NCBI GenBank assembly: GCA_030619735.1
Contig: JAUXAV010000077.1
Coordinates: forward strand, 1-5,346
Origin: Candidatus Aenigmatarchaeota archaeon
GTDB lineage: Archaea; Aenigmatarchaeota; Aenigmatarchaeia; QMZP01; JAUXAV01
DNA length: 5,346 bases
Reading direction: 5' to 3'
Shown: piece by piece, positions 1-4,773 of the stretch
Position numbering within the stretch: position 1 is the first letter of the stretch
How the letters are laid out: each line of letters opens with the position of its first letter
The notes under the pieces: generated by a model
What the model was told of the DNA's origin: nothing
Seen by the model: the letters and a program-made list of their open reading frames with translations, nothing else
Database searches by the model: none
Position numbers and translations under genes: made by a program

Positions 1-711
1 GATGTGGGGGTTGCAGGATATGATTTTGCTGACAAATATGACCTGGGGATTGGGGACTATTTCACTGTGAAAGAGATGTCATTCGAAGTAGTGGGGATTA
101 TAGAGAAGACTGATATATCTGATGTAGATGACGGTATGATTGTGAATATAGAGGACCTGCAGGAAATCCTGGATACGGATACCTACCAGATGGCATATGT
201 GGTCCCGGAGGACCTGACAGAGACAGAGGATGTGGCAGAAGCCATAGAGGATGCGGGGGACGGGCTGAACGCAATAACAAGCATGGAGATTGCAAGGCAG
301 GTCTCCGGCCTGATAGGCCAGATAAGCTTCTTTGTCATAGGCATAGGCTCCATAGCTGCTTTTGTGGGGGGCATAGGGGTGATGAACACCATGATTATGG
401 CAATAATAGAGAGGAGAAGGGAGATAGGGGTGATGAAGGCCATTGGGGCTTCCAACTTCACGGTCCTGAAGCAGATACTGGTGGAATCCGCCCTGATAAG
501 CTCCCTGGGAGGGGTCCTGGGGATAGGGGTTGGCTTTGCCGGGTCCATAGGGCTTAATGCATTTACAGGCGGCATGATTAGTGCTGTGGTGAGCCCTGCC
601 CTTGCACTGGGGGCCTTCCTGTTTGCCCTGGCCCTGGGCGTATTCGGAGGGCTTTATCCCGCCTGGAAGGCGGCTAGGCTTGACCCTGTTGAGGCGCTCA
701 GATACGAATAG
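1..711 (+). CDS. MacB/FtsX-family ABC transporter permease, C-terminal part (5' end outside window)
   Basis: This is the membrane subunit of a MacB/LolCDE-like ABC transporter, which couples a cytoplasmic ATPase to movement or export of substrates across the cytoplasmic membrane. The frame is open from base 1, leaving 236 visible residues; the GTG at 4 is not a real start. Residues 1-100 are the end of the extracytoplasmic domain, with the typical GYDFADKYDLGIGD stretch. Hydrophobic segments follow at about 105-135, 160-185 and 197-222. After the first comes the FtsX-domain signature ERRREIGVMKAIGA (about 137-150). The C-terminus ends in the family hallmark PAWKAARLDPVEALRYE. The N-terminal membrane segment and roughly 150-170 residues are missing because of the window edge, not because the gene is broken. 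The next gene follows after 8 bases, suggesting an operon. The substrate cannot be told. Family assignment is firm; the exact subfamily is inferred. Confidence 0.93.
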   Translation, partial: DVGVAGYDFADKYDLGIGDYFTVKEMSFEVVGIIEKTDISDVDDGMIVNIEDLQEILDTDTYQMAYVVPEDLTETEDVAEAIEDAGDGLNAITSMEIARQVSGLIGQISFFVIGIGSIAAFVGGIGVMNTMIMAIIERRREIGVMKAIGASNFTVLKQILVESALISSLGGVLGIGVGFAGSIGLNAFTGGMISAVVSPALALGAFLFALALGVFGGLYPAWKAARLDPVEALRYE

Positions 712-714
712 GTG
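710..714 (+). promoter_or_regulatory. Ribosome binding site of cdc6, overlapping the upstream stop codon
   Basis: AGGTG matches the archaeal anti-Shine-Dalgarno target (GGAGGTGA) and lies 5 bases before ATG 720. It shares bases with the TAG stop (709-711) of the permease. This favours ATG 720 as the start and suggests translational coupling. Confidence 0.6.
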
Positions 715-719
715 GGATT

Positions 720-1736
720 ATGGATGGGGAAAATAAAATCATAAGGAATCTGGAGGTCCTGGAGGAGTTCTTCATACCCAGCAGGATTGTGCACAGGGAG
801 GGCCAGCTTAAGGCATTAAGGGATTGTCTGAACCCCCTCCTGAAGGGCCAGAATCCCAGGGACTCCTTCCTCTGGGGCAAGCCGGGGGCAGGGAAGACCT
901 GCATTGCCAGGCATCTGACGCAGGAGCTCGGGAAGGAGACCGGGGTCAGGATTGCATATGTTAATTGCTGGGAGGCTCCCAGCAGGTTCAGGATATTGTT
1001 CGGGATACTGGAGGACCTGGGGGTTTCACTCTCGGTCCATAGGAAGGGAACGCCCCTGGATGAGGTGCTTGGCGCTTTGAGGAAGAGGCTGGAGAGGGTT
1101 GTTGTAATCCTGGATGAGGTTGACAGGCTTGAGGATGAGGGAGTAATCTATGACCTTGTCAATACCCCGAATTTATGCCTTATCCTTATAGCAAACATGG
1201 AGGCTGCCCTGTATGGCCTGGACGCCAGGACAAGGAGCAGGCTGTCCTCTGCAGAGAACATAGAGTTCCCGGAGTATTCAGGCCGGGAAATCCTGGACAT
1301 ACTGAAGGGCAGGAGGGAATGGGGCCTGGTTCCGGGGGCCCTGGGGAACAGCCAACTGGAGAGGATAGCGTCAAGGGCAAGGGGTGATGCCAGGTTTGCA
1401 ATAGGCATGCTCAGGGCGGTTGCACAGAATGCAGAGGGCCAGGACCTGGAGAAGGTTCCGGATTCCCTTCTGGAGGAGACGCTTTCCAGGGCAAGGCTGC
1501 CTGAGCCCCGGCTCGGAAGACTGAGCCCCCAGCAGAAAATGATATTTGATATGCTGAAGGAGAAAAAGAGCATGGGTTCTGCCCTTCTGTATCAGGAGTT
1601 TCTCAAATCCCTTAAAGCCAGGGGTATGAGGCCTGTCGTGGGCAGGATGTTCAGGAGGCACCTGGAATTCCTTATGGACAGGGACCTGATAAAATCCGCC
1701 GGCTACGGAAGGTGGAGGGTTTATACGGCAACTTAG
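720..1736 (+). CDS. cdc6: Orc1/Cdc6-type replication initiator (AAA+ ATPase)
   Basis: Orc1/Cdc6 proteins bind origin repeats and load the MCM helicase in archaea. The 338-residue product has the expected order. An N-terminal motif, IPSRIVHREGQL (19-30), resembles the family's P-x-x-x-x-HRE-x-Q-x-x-L. Walker A is GKPGAGKT (53-60), with Lys in place of the usual first Pro. Walker B is VVILDEVD (128-135, Asp132-Glu133). A sensor-1 Asn follows at 159, an arginine-finger region SRL at 173-175, and sensor 2 GDAR at 222-225. Residues from about 262 to 338 should form the C-terminal winged helix that contacts DNA; this part is divergent. The protein is shorter than most archaeal Orc1/Cdc6 (commonly about 370-415). 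The start is ATG 720, preceded by AGGTG (710-714) that overlaps the permease stop TAG, so translation is probably coupled to the permease. The stop codon lies inside the first TAGCGGAA repeat. It could be a divergent paralogue or an element-encoded initiator rather than the main chromosomal one. Confidence 0.9.
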   Translation: MDGENKIIRNLEVLEEFFIPSRIVHREGQLKALRDCLNPLLKGQNPRDSFLWGKPGAGKTCIARHLTQELGKETGVRIAYVNCWEAPSRFRILFGILEDLGVSLSVHRKGTPLDEVLGALRKRLERVVVILDEVDRLEDEGVIYDLVNTPNLCLILIANMEAALYGLDARTRSRLSSAENIEFPEYSGREILDILKGRREWGLVPGALGNSQLERIASRARGDARFAIGMLRAVAQNAEGQDLEKVPDSLLEETLSRARLPEPRLGRLSPQQKMIFDMLKEKKSMGSALLYQEFLKSLKARGMRPVVGRMFRRHLEFLMDRDLIKSAGYGRWRVYTAT

Positions 1737-1867
1737 CGGAATATTAGCCCCTAAAGAGGCTTTGCCTTTTGCCGGTTTTATTCTAGCGGAACTCTATCGG
1801 AACTCCAGAAAACCAGCAGCAAGAGGGCTTATTTTTGGCTTTTTGTTCCTATAGCGGAACTCCGCTA
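1734..1867. repeat. Cluster of TAGCGGAA / CGGAACTC repeats; candidate Cdc6 or recombinase binding array
   Basis: TAGCGGAA occurs at 1734-1741, 1784-1791 and 1852-1859, with the variant TATCGGAA at 1795-1802. The longer word CGGAACTC occurs three times: 1787-1794, 1798-1805 and 1855-1862. The first two are 11 bases apart, close to one helical turn, so bound proteins would sit on the same face. The last copy forms a palindrome: TAGCGGA (1852-1858), AC, TCCGCTA (1861-1867). Short repeats between an initiator gene and the next gene fit origin recognition boxes, although the sequence is not the classical ORB. The array may equally be an operator for xerA, since the palindrome sits just upstream of its likely TATA box. 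Confidence 0.65.
1761..1783 (+). terminator. T-rich putative terminator after cdc6
   Basis: About 25 bases after the cdc6 stop there are T runs (CTTTT, GGTTTTATTCT), preceded by a weak AGCC/GGCT stem (1746-1749 with 1758-1761). Archaeal RNA polymerase terminates on T-rich non-template tracts. The call is tentative because the runs are short and the stem is weak. Confidence 0.3.
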
Positions 1868-1876
1868 CGGTTAGCA

Positions 1877-1883
1877 TTATATA
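1877..1883 (+). promoter_or_regulatory. Possible TATA box for xerA
   Basis: TTATATA lies 10 bases after the TAGCGGA palindrome and would place transcription start near 1906, giving a leader of about 70 bases. A protein bound to the palindrome could interfere with transcription factor B or TBP. Other A+T-rich words nearby (1897-1909) are alternatives. Confidence 0.3.
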
Positions 1884-1963
1884 CCGGCCAGGAGAACATA
1901 TTTTTACATAGTCCATTAATCGCTTCAGTGGCTTAGTCCCCAGCGCTAATGGAAACCAGATAT

Positions 1964-1969
1964 AGGTGA
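1964..1969 (+). promoter_or_regulatory. Ribosome binding site deciding the xerA start
   Basis: AGGTGA is a strong match to the archaeal Shine-Dalgarno sequence and sits 5 bases before ATG 1975. The upstream in-frame GTG (1966-1968) is part of this motif, so it is unlikely to be the start codon. Confidence 0.65.
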
Positions 1970-1974
1970 ATTCC

Positions 1975-2862
1975 ATGAACTTGATAAGAACTGAACCCCC
2001 TGTCAATGAATTCAGAGGCTCCCTCCGGGCCCCTGGAGGAGACATCGAGGTCTCACTTGAGAGACTGAAGCTCGGCCTGAAATACGAAGGGTTCTCCGGC
2101 AGGAGCCTGGAAACGTACCTTTTCCATAACAGGGATTTTTTGAGATTCCTGGGCAAGAGCATGGAGAGCACCTCAGAGGAGGATATAAAGAGGTATATAG
2201 CCTTCATAATGGAGAACAGGAGCCCTGCCACTGCGGGGCTTGCCCTGTCCGCAATAAAGTTCTTCTATAAGCAGGTGCTGGGCAGGGATTTCTGTTACCT
2301 TCCCAACCCCAGAAGGGAGCACAGGCTGCCCGCAATCCTGACCAGGGAGGAGGTCTCCAGGCTTATAGGAGCTGTAAAAAACATAAAGCACCGGATTCTG
2401 CTTGAGCTCATGTATGGCTGCGGCTTGAGGGTCTCGGAGGCCCTGAACCTGAAAATCCGGGATATTGATTTTCCCCGCCGCATAATAAAGGTCTTCGGAA
2501 AGGACAGGGAGGAAAGGCAGGTCCCCATTCCCAGGAGGCTTGCCAGGGACCTGGAATTCTATTCCAGGTTCAGGAATGAGAACCCTTATGTTATCCCTTC
2601 AGCAAGAGGAGGACGCCTATGCATGAAGTCAGCGCAGAAGATAGTGGAGAGGGCGGCAAGAAAGGCCAAAATAAGAAAAAGGATATCTCCCCATACCTTG
2701 AGGCACAGTTTCGCAACACATTTGCTCGGACAGGGGACCAGCATAAGGGTAATCCAGAAGCTCCTGGGCCATGCCCGAATCCAGACCACCCAGCTCTACA
2801 CCCAGGTAAGCACAAGCCTTCTCCAGTCAGTCACCAGCCCCCTGGACACACTCCAAGCCTAG
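1975..2862 (+). CDS. xerA: XerA-like tyrosine recombinase/integrase
   Basis: Tyrosine recombinases of this type resolve chromosome or plasmid dimers at dif-like sites, or integrate and excise elements. The 295-residue protein has an N-terminal core-binding domain with SAM-like helices (about 25-105) and a C-terminal catalytic domain (about 118-285). All catalytic residues are visible: Arg152 in GCGLRVSE, Lys176 in FGKDREERQ, His240 and Arg243 in SPHTLRHSFATH, His266 in LLGHA and the nucleophile Tyr275 in TTQLYTQ. The C-terminus SPLDTLQA resembles archaeal XerA endings. The length is normal for XerC/D/A and the enzyme should be active. The start is set at ATG 1975 by the AGGTGA site; GTG 1966 would add three residues. 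It lies between a repeat array and a 33-bp palindrome. Codon use resembles cdc6, not the A+T-rich genes downstream. Whether it is the host XerA or an element-specific integrase cannot be settled here. Confidence 0.92.
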   Translation: MNLIRTEPPVNEFRGSLRAPGGDIEVSLERLKLGLKYEGFSGRSLETYLFHNRDFLRFLGKSMESTSEEDIKRYIAFIMENRSPATAGLALSAIKFFYKQVLGRDFCYLPNPRREHRLPAILTREEVSRLIGAVKNIKHRILLELMYGCGLRVSEALNLKIRDIDFPRRIIKVFGKDREERQVPIPRRLARDLEFYSRFRNENPYVIPSARGGRLCMKSAQKIVERAARKAKIRKRISPHTLRHSFATHLLGQGTSIRVIQKLLGHARIQTTQLYTQVSTSLLQSVTSPLDTLQA

Positions 2863-2895
2863 CCCGTTATCTCTACAAAATATAGGCATAACGGG
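2863..2895. repeat. 33-bp imperfect palindrome directly after xerA; candidate recombination site or terminator stem
   Basis: CCCGTTAT (2863-2870) and ATAACGGG (2888-2895) are perfect inverted 8-mers separated by 17 bases. Symmetry about base 2879 continues inward: CTA at 2873-2875 pairs with TAG at 2883-2885, and A2877 with T2881. Thus 12 of 15 positions per arm are complementary, plus a possible G-U. The site begins at the first base after the recombinase stop codon and lies at the edge of the A+T-rich island. The size and two-armed form are compatible with a tyrosine-recombinase core site. It could instead be an RNA hairpin ending the xerA transcript, though no T tract follows at once. Confidence 0.55.
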
Positions 2896-2938
2896 ATGTT
2901 AGCAGAAATTCGGGGGCTCGCCTCTTGAAATGAGAAGA

Positions 2939-2948
2939 TTTTTAAAAG
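2939..2948 (+). promoter_or_regulatory. TATA box for the lipoprotein gene (leaderless)
   Basis: TTTTTAAAAG is centred about 22-25 bases before ATG 2967/2970, the distance that places transcription start at or within a few bases of the start codon. No Shine-Dalgarno sequence is present between box and ATG, which fits a leaderless mRNA. Confidence 0.6.
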
Positions 2949-2966
2949 ATAAAAATTAATATAATT

Positions 2967-4025
2967 ATGATGAAACAAAAATATTGGTTATATGGAATTT
3001 TGATATTAGCAGTTATTGGAATTGTTTTGATTAGTGGGTGTGTTCAGAAGGAAGCTCCTTTAGATGGCGGGGAAGAAGAAACAGAGCCACCTACTGAAGT
3101 GCAGATTTACAAGGGCATTTGGGCGCCTATGATAATATTTCAGGATAAGGATTATTTGTCTTCCAACCTACAAGAACTAAAGGATATGGGAGTAAATGCA
3201 CTTTTCGTTCTAGCTACTCCTCCTTTTACCGAGGCTGACTTTAAAGAAATTGAAGAAATTCTTTCTCTTGAGGTGGTTGAAAAAGTTAGGGAAATTTTAC
3301 CAGTTGAAAAAGAGGTTATAATTAACATCATCCAAACAGCCCATAATAATGGTTTGAAAGTGGGATTAACTATGGGGAATCCTCCTGCGCCAGAAAACGT
3401 AGACTTAGAAGCTATTAACTCCAAAATCATTGAATATGCTGAATTAGCAGAAGAATATGATGTTGAACTTTTTGCTCCAATGGACGAAGCAGAAAAGATT
3501 TTTCCGGAAAATATCGGAGAATGGAGACAGGAAATTATCCAAAAAATAAAAGAAGTTTATCACGGCGACGTTGTCTGGAAAGGTGCAGGTGTTGGCTTGC
3601 CCAGTGAGCCTAGGACTGAAGAAAACCTAAGGAATTTAGCTGAAAGTCCGCCAGGAGACTTTGCAGGATATGATTACATAGGGAATGGTATCATGTTGTC
3701 TCCTGAGGAATATACACTGGAAGAGTACTCGCAATATGTTGAAGAGGTCTTAAAATTCTATGCCGCTTTAGCAGAAAGGGACGGCTGTAAAGGACTTATA
3801 ATTAGTGAATTTGGTGTGCTGGATACTGGCAGTACTTTGAGTGATGAAGAGGTTGCAAGGGCTCATGAAATAGTCCTTGAAAAAGCAAGTGGTCATGATG
3901 ATGTTTTTGGACTTTTTGCTTTCCAAGAATTTCTCGGAGTGCAAGTTTCAGGATCGCCAGTGCACTTTTTTGAAGAAAACATAAAGACAGGAGAAGTAAT
4001 TAAAAGATGGTATGCAGAGAGTTAA
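2967..4025 (+). CDS. Membrane-anchored lipoprotein with TIM-barrel, glycoside-hydrolase-like sequence
   Basis: The 352-residue product begins with a lipoprotein signal: Lys3/Lys5, a hydrophobic run at 7-22 and the lipobox ISGC with Cys25. It is therefore likely lipid-anchored on the outer face of the membrane. An acidic, Pro-rich linker (29-46) leads to a domain whose strand-like motifs resemble a (beta/alpha)8 barrel of the GH-A type: KGIW (49-52), MGVNALF (74-80), NGLKVGL (128-134), VELFAPMDEAE (166-176), YDYIGNGI (235-242), IISEFGV (278-284) and VFGLFAFQEFLG (313-324). Glu281 after strand 7 would be the nucleophile. Glu174, preceded by Asp where clan GH-A usually has Asn, or Glu176, would be the acid/base. 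The barrel assignment is pattern recognition; no substrate or GH family can be named. The gene is clearly more A+T-rich than cdc6 and xerA, with many TTA, GAA and AAA codons, suggesting transfer. ATG 2970 is an equally possible start. Confidence 0.75.
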   Translation: MMKQKYWLYGILILAVIGIVLISGCVQKEAPLDGGEEETEPPTEVQIYKGIWAPMIIFQDKDYLSSNLQELKDMGVNALFVLATPPFTEADFKEIEEILSLEVVEKVREILPVEKEVIINIIQTAHNNGLKVGLTMGNPPAPENVDLEAINSKIIEYAELAEEYDVELFAPMDEAEKIFPENIGEWRQEIIQKIKEVYHGDVVWKGAGVGLPSEPRTEENLRNLAESPPGDFAGYDYIGNGIMLSPEEYTLEEYSQYVEEVLKFYAALAERDGCKGLIISEFGVLDTGSTLSDEEVARAHEIVLEKASGHDDVFGLFAFQEFLGVQVSGSPVHFFEENIKTGEVIKRWYAES

Positions 4026-4202
4026 TAGAAAAGAAACGATTAAAAAAGTTTTTCCGGCTCGCCCCGAACTCTTCGGCACTTCGTTGCCTCGCCTTGACTT
4101 CGTCTCGGTCTGTTAACAGCGATTAAGAGGGCTTTGTTGCCTTCGGCAAGTCGCCCCAAATTTTTCCTTCGGAGAAACTTCTCTTAATCGCATACGTTAA
4201 AT
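4026..4202. other. Hairpin-rich gap between convergent genes, probable two-way terminator
   Basis: Both flanking genes end here. T-rich runs occur for the + strand gene (GTTTTT, 4049-4053), and A runs at 4042-4047 would read as T for the minus strand. A compact stem CCGAA/TTCGG with loop CTC spans 4064-4076, and a larger branched structure spans 4119-4191. Patches rich in TTCGG and CTCGCC are much more G+C-rich than the genes on either side. No open reading frame stands out. Confidence 0.45.
4119..4191. repeat. Inverted repeat enclosing two hairpins (three-way-junction fold)
   Basis: GCGATTAAGAG (4119-4129) and CTCTTAATCGC (4181-4191) are a perfect 11-base inverted repeat. Inside lie two further stems with the same 3-base loop TTC: TTGCC/GGCAA (4137-4141 with 4145-4149) and TTTTTCC/GGAGAAA (4161-4167 with 4171-4177, one G-U pair). 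Transcribed from either strand, this would fold as a 73-base three-way junction. It may be a terminator or a structured RNA. It is not a tRNA, because no T-loop GTTC-type motif is present. Confidence 0.5.
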
Positions 4203-4574
4203 TCAATCCGCCTCCGGGGTCGCTGGTTTTCTTTTATCCTTTTCAAATTCCTTCTCTAATGTGCGAATTCCTTGCTCTAGCATTCTTAAAAATTCTGCAT
4301 CGTCTCTTGGTGGTTCTCTACTAAATTTGGAAGTTGGTGCAATAATAGCATTACATTTTTTATATGTTCTATAACCATGAGCTACATAAATTTCTCCACC
4401 ATATGCTTGTAGTGAAATCATCCTTTCTACATCTTTGCGTATTTCTTTGAAAAATGCTATCGTATTATATGGGCCTCTGGGTCCCAATTCTTCTATTATA
4501 TAATCAAATCTGCCAAATGTTTCTTTAATTGGTTCAAATAATTCACCAAAATCGGGTAGATATTCCTTTTTCAT
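4203..4574 (-). CDS. Hypothetical protein, 123 residues
   Basis: I do not recognise this protein. The start is set at the ATG reading leftwards from 4574, because a TATA box at 4604-4597 lies at leaderless distance. The same frame stays open further upstream to a TTG at 4700, but those 42 codons cross the promoter. Visible features: a mixed N-terminal half (LPDFGELFEPIKETF, then DYIIEELGPRGPYNTIAFF), a central strand-like stretch GGEIYVAHGYRTYKKC (59-74) with the only Cys at 74, and a charged helical C-terminus (about 91-116) ending in a Pro/Ala/Asp tail. There is no signal peptide or membrane segment, so it is probably cytoplasmic. The gene is very A+T-rich (16 of 60 bases are G or C at 4321-4380), convergent with the lipoprotein gene and bracketed by a GC-rich inverted repeat. 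These points hint at foreign origin. Confidence 0.65.
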   Translation of the reverse strand: MKKEYLPDFGELFEPIKETFGRFDYIIEELGPRGPYNTIAFFKEIRKDVERMISLQAYGGEIYVAHGYRTYKKCNAIIAPTSKFSREPPRDDAEFLRMLEQGIRTLEKEFEKDKRKPATPEAD

Positions 4575-4627
4575 TTTGTTAACTGTGAAAGTAAATTTTA
4601 TAAACCTATGCCGACCCCTCCGGCGGA
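4207..4627. repeat. GC-rich inverted repeat bracketing the minus-strand gene
   Basis: The left arm at 4207-4222 reads TCCGCC-TCC-GGGGTCG. The right arm at 4612-4627 reads, on the minus strand, TCCGCC-GGA-GGGGTCG. Thirteen of 16 bases match and only the central triplet differs. The left arm lies inside the last codons of the gene; the right arm lies upstream of its promoter. The arms stand out from A+T-rich surroundings. Possible readings are terminal inverted repeats of a small mobile unit of about 420 bp, or two copies of a dispersed repeat in opposite orientation. Confidence 0.45.
4597..4604 (-). promoter_or_regulatory. TATA box of the minus-strand 123-residue gene (leaderless)
   Basis: TTTATAAA reads the same on both strands. 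On the minus strand its centre is about 26 bases before the ATG at 4574, placing transcription start at the start codon. No Shine-Dalgarno sequence precedes that ATG, in line with a leaderless transcript. Confidence 0.6.
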
Positions 4628-4686
4628 CTGCGGTGCTTAGAAAGCGCCTGCCATAACAACAGATTAAATCCATTTCACCAGACAAA
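4605..4686. other. GC-rich spacer with hairpin between two TATA-like boxes
   Basis: Between TTTATAAA at 4597-4604 and the palindrome GGTTTATAAACC (4687-4698) lies a compact sequence with a good stem: GGTGCTT (4632-4638), loop AGA, AAGCGCC (4642-4648), 7 pairs including one G-U. It holds no convincing reading frame. A short non-coding RNA driven from either box is possible, but nothing identifies one. Confidence 0.25.
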
Positions 4687-4698
4687 GGTTTATAAACC
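4687..4698. promoter_or_regulatory. Palindromic TATA box GGTTTATAAACC
   Basis: This is a perfect 12-base palindrome containing TTTATAAA, so it could recruit TBP for either direction. Rightwards it would start transcription near 4719, ahead of the zinc-protein gene. Leftwards it would give a longer transcript through the spacer into the minus-strand gene. Confidence 0.4.
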
Positions 4699-4708
4699 AA
4701 TGAGTGCC

Positions 4709-4715
4709 TTTATAA
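4709..4715 (+). promoter_or_regulatory. Alternative TATA box for the CxxC protein gene
   Basis: TTTATAA would place transcription start near 4738, leaving a leader of about 36 bases. That leader includes the purine-rich ribosome binding site AAGGAAGG (4761-4768), 5 bases before ATG 4774. Confidence 0.4.
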
Positions 4716-4773
4716 CACAGAATAGCATATTGGCTGATACAGCTTCTATGTTATTGATATAAGGAAGGTAAGT

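Larger units (their letters stand above)
1737..1974. other. Candidate replication origin region between cdc6 and xerA
   Basis: This gene-free stretch of 238 bases directly follows the initiator gene, the usual place for archaeal origins. It holds the TAGCGGAA repeat cluster and A+T-rich patches that could unwind (around 1828-1853 and 1897-1920). It also has an imperfect inverted repeat at 1913-1923 / 1943-1952 (CCATTAATCGC with GCGCTAATGG). Two GAAAACCAG/GGAAACCAG words occur at 1808-1816 and 1951-1959, faintly like the GGAAAC core of known ORBs. That it is an origin is inferred from position and repeats. It must also contain the xerA promoter. Confidence 0.4.

Noticed and set aside
183..575. 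Minus-strand open frame opposite the permease
   Set aside because: Its Ile/Pro/Met-rich translation is the mirror of conserved FtsX-domain codons.
1876..1905. XerA dif site around the TTATATACCGGCC stretch
   Set aside because: The central CGGCC recalls archaeal dif, but the two sides do not form inverted arms. It is better explained as a TATA box.
1966..1974. GTG start for xerA three codons upstream
   Set aside because: The GTG is part of the AGGTGA ribosome binding site that is properly spaced for ATG 1975.
1794..2231. Minus-strand open frame of 145 codons across the intergenic region and xerA start
   Set aside because: It is antisense to xerA, covers the repeat region and shows no recognisable domain or start signal.
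2619..2885. 88-codon + strand frame overlapping the end of xerA
   Set aside because: It lies in another frame of the well-supported recombinase catalytic domain and has a low-complexity Pro/His-rich translation with no ribosome binding site.
4119..4191. tRNA gene, suggested by the 73-base length and branched fold
   Set aside because: It lacks a T-loop consensus, a D-loop GG and a recognisable anticodon arm; only three helices form.
4575..4700. 42-codon N-terminal extension of the minus-strand gene, starting at TTG
   Set aside because: It runs through the TATA box and the GC-rich inverted-repeat arm and has a composition unlike the rest of the protein. ATG at 4574 is at leaderless distance from the TATA box.
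4700..4762. 20-codon frame ahead of the CxxC gene
   Set aside because: The predicted transcription starts fall at or after its ATG, there is no ribosome binding site, and it has no recognisable sequence.
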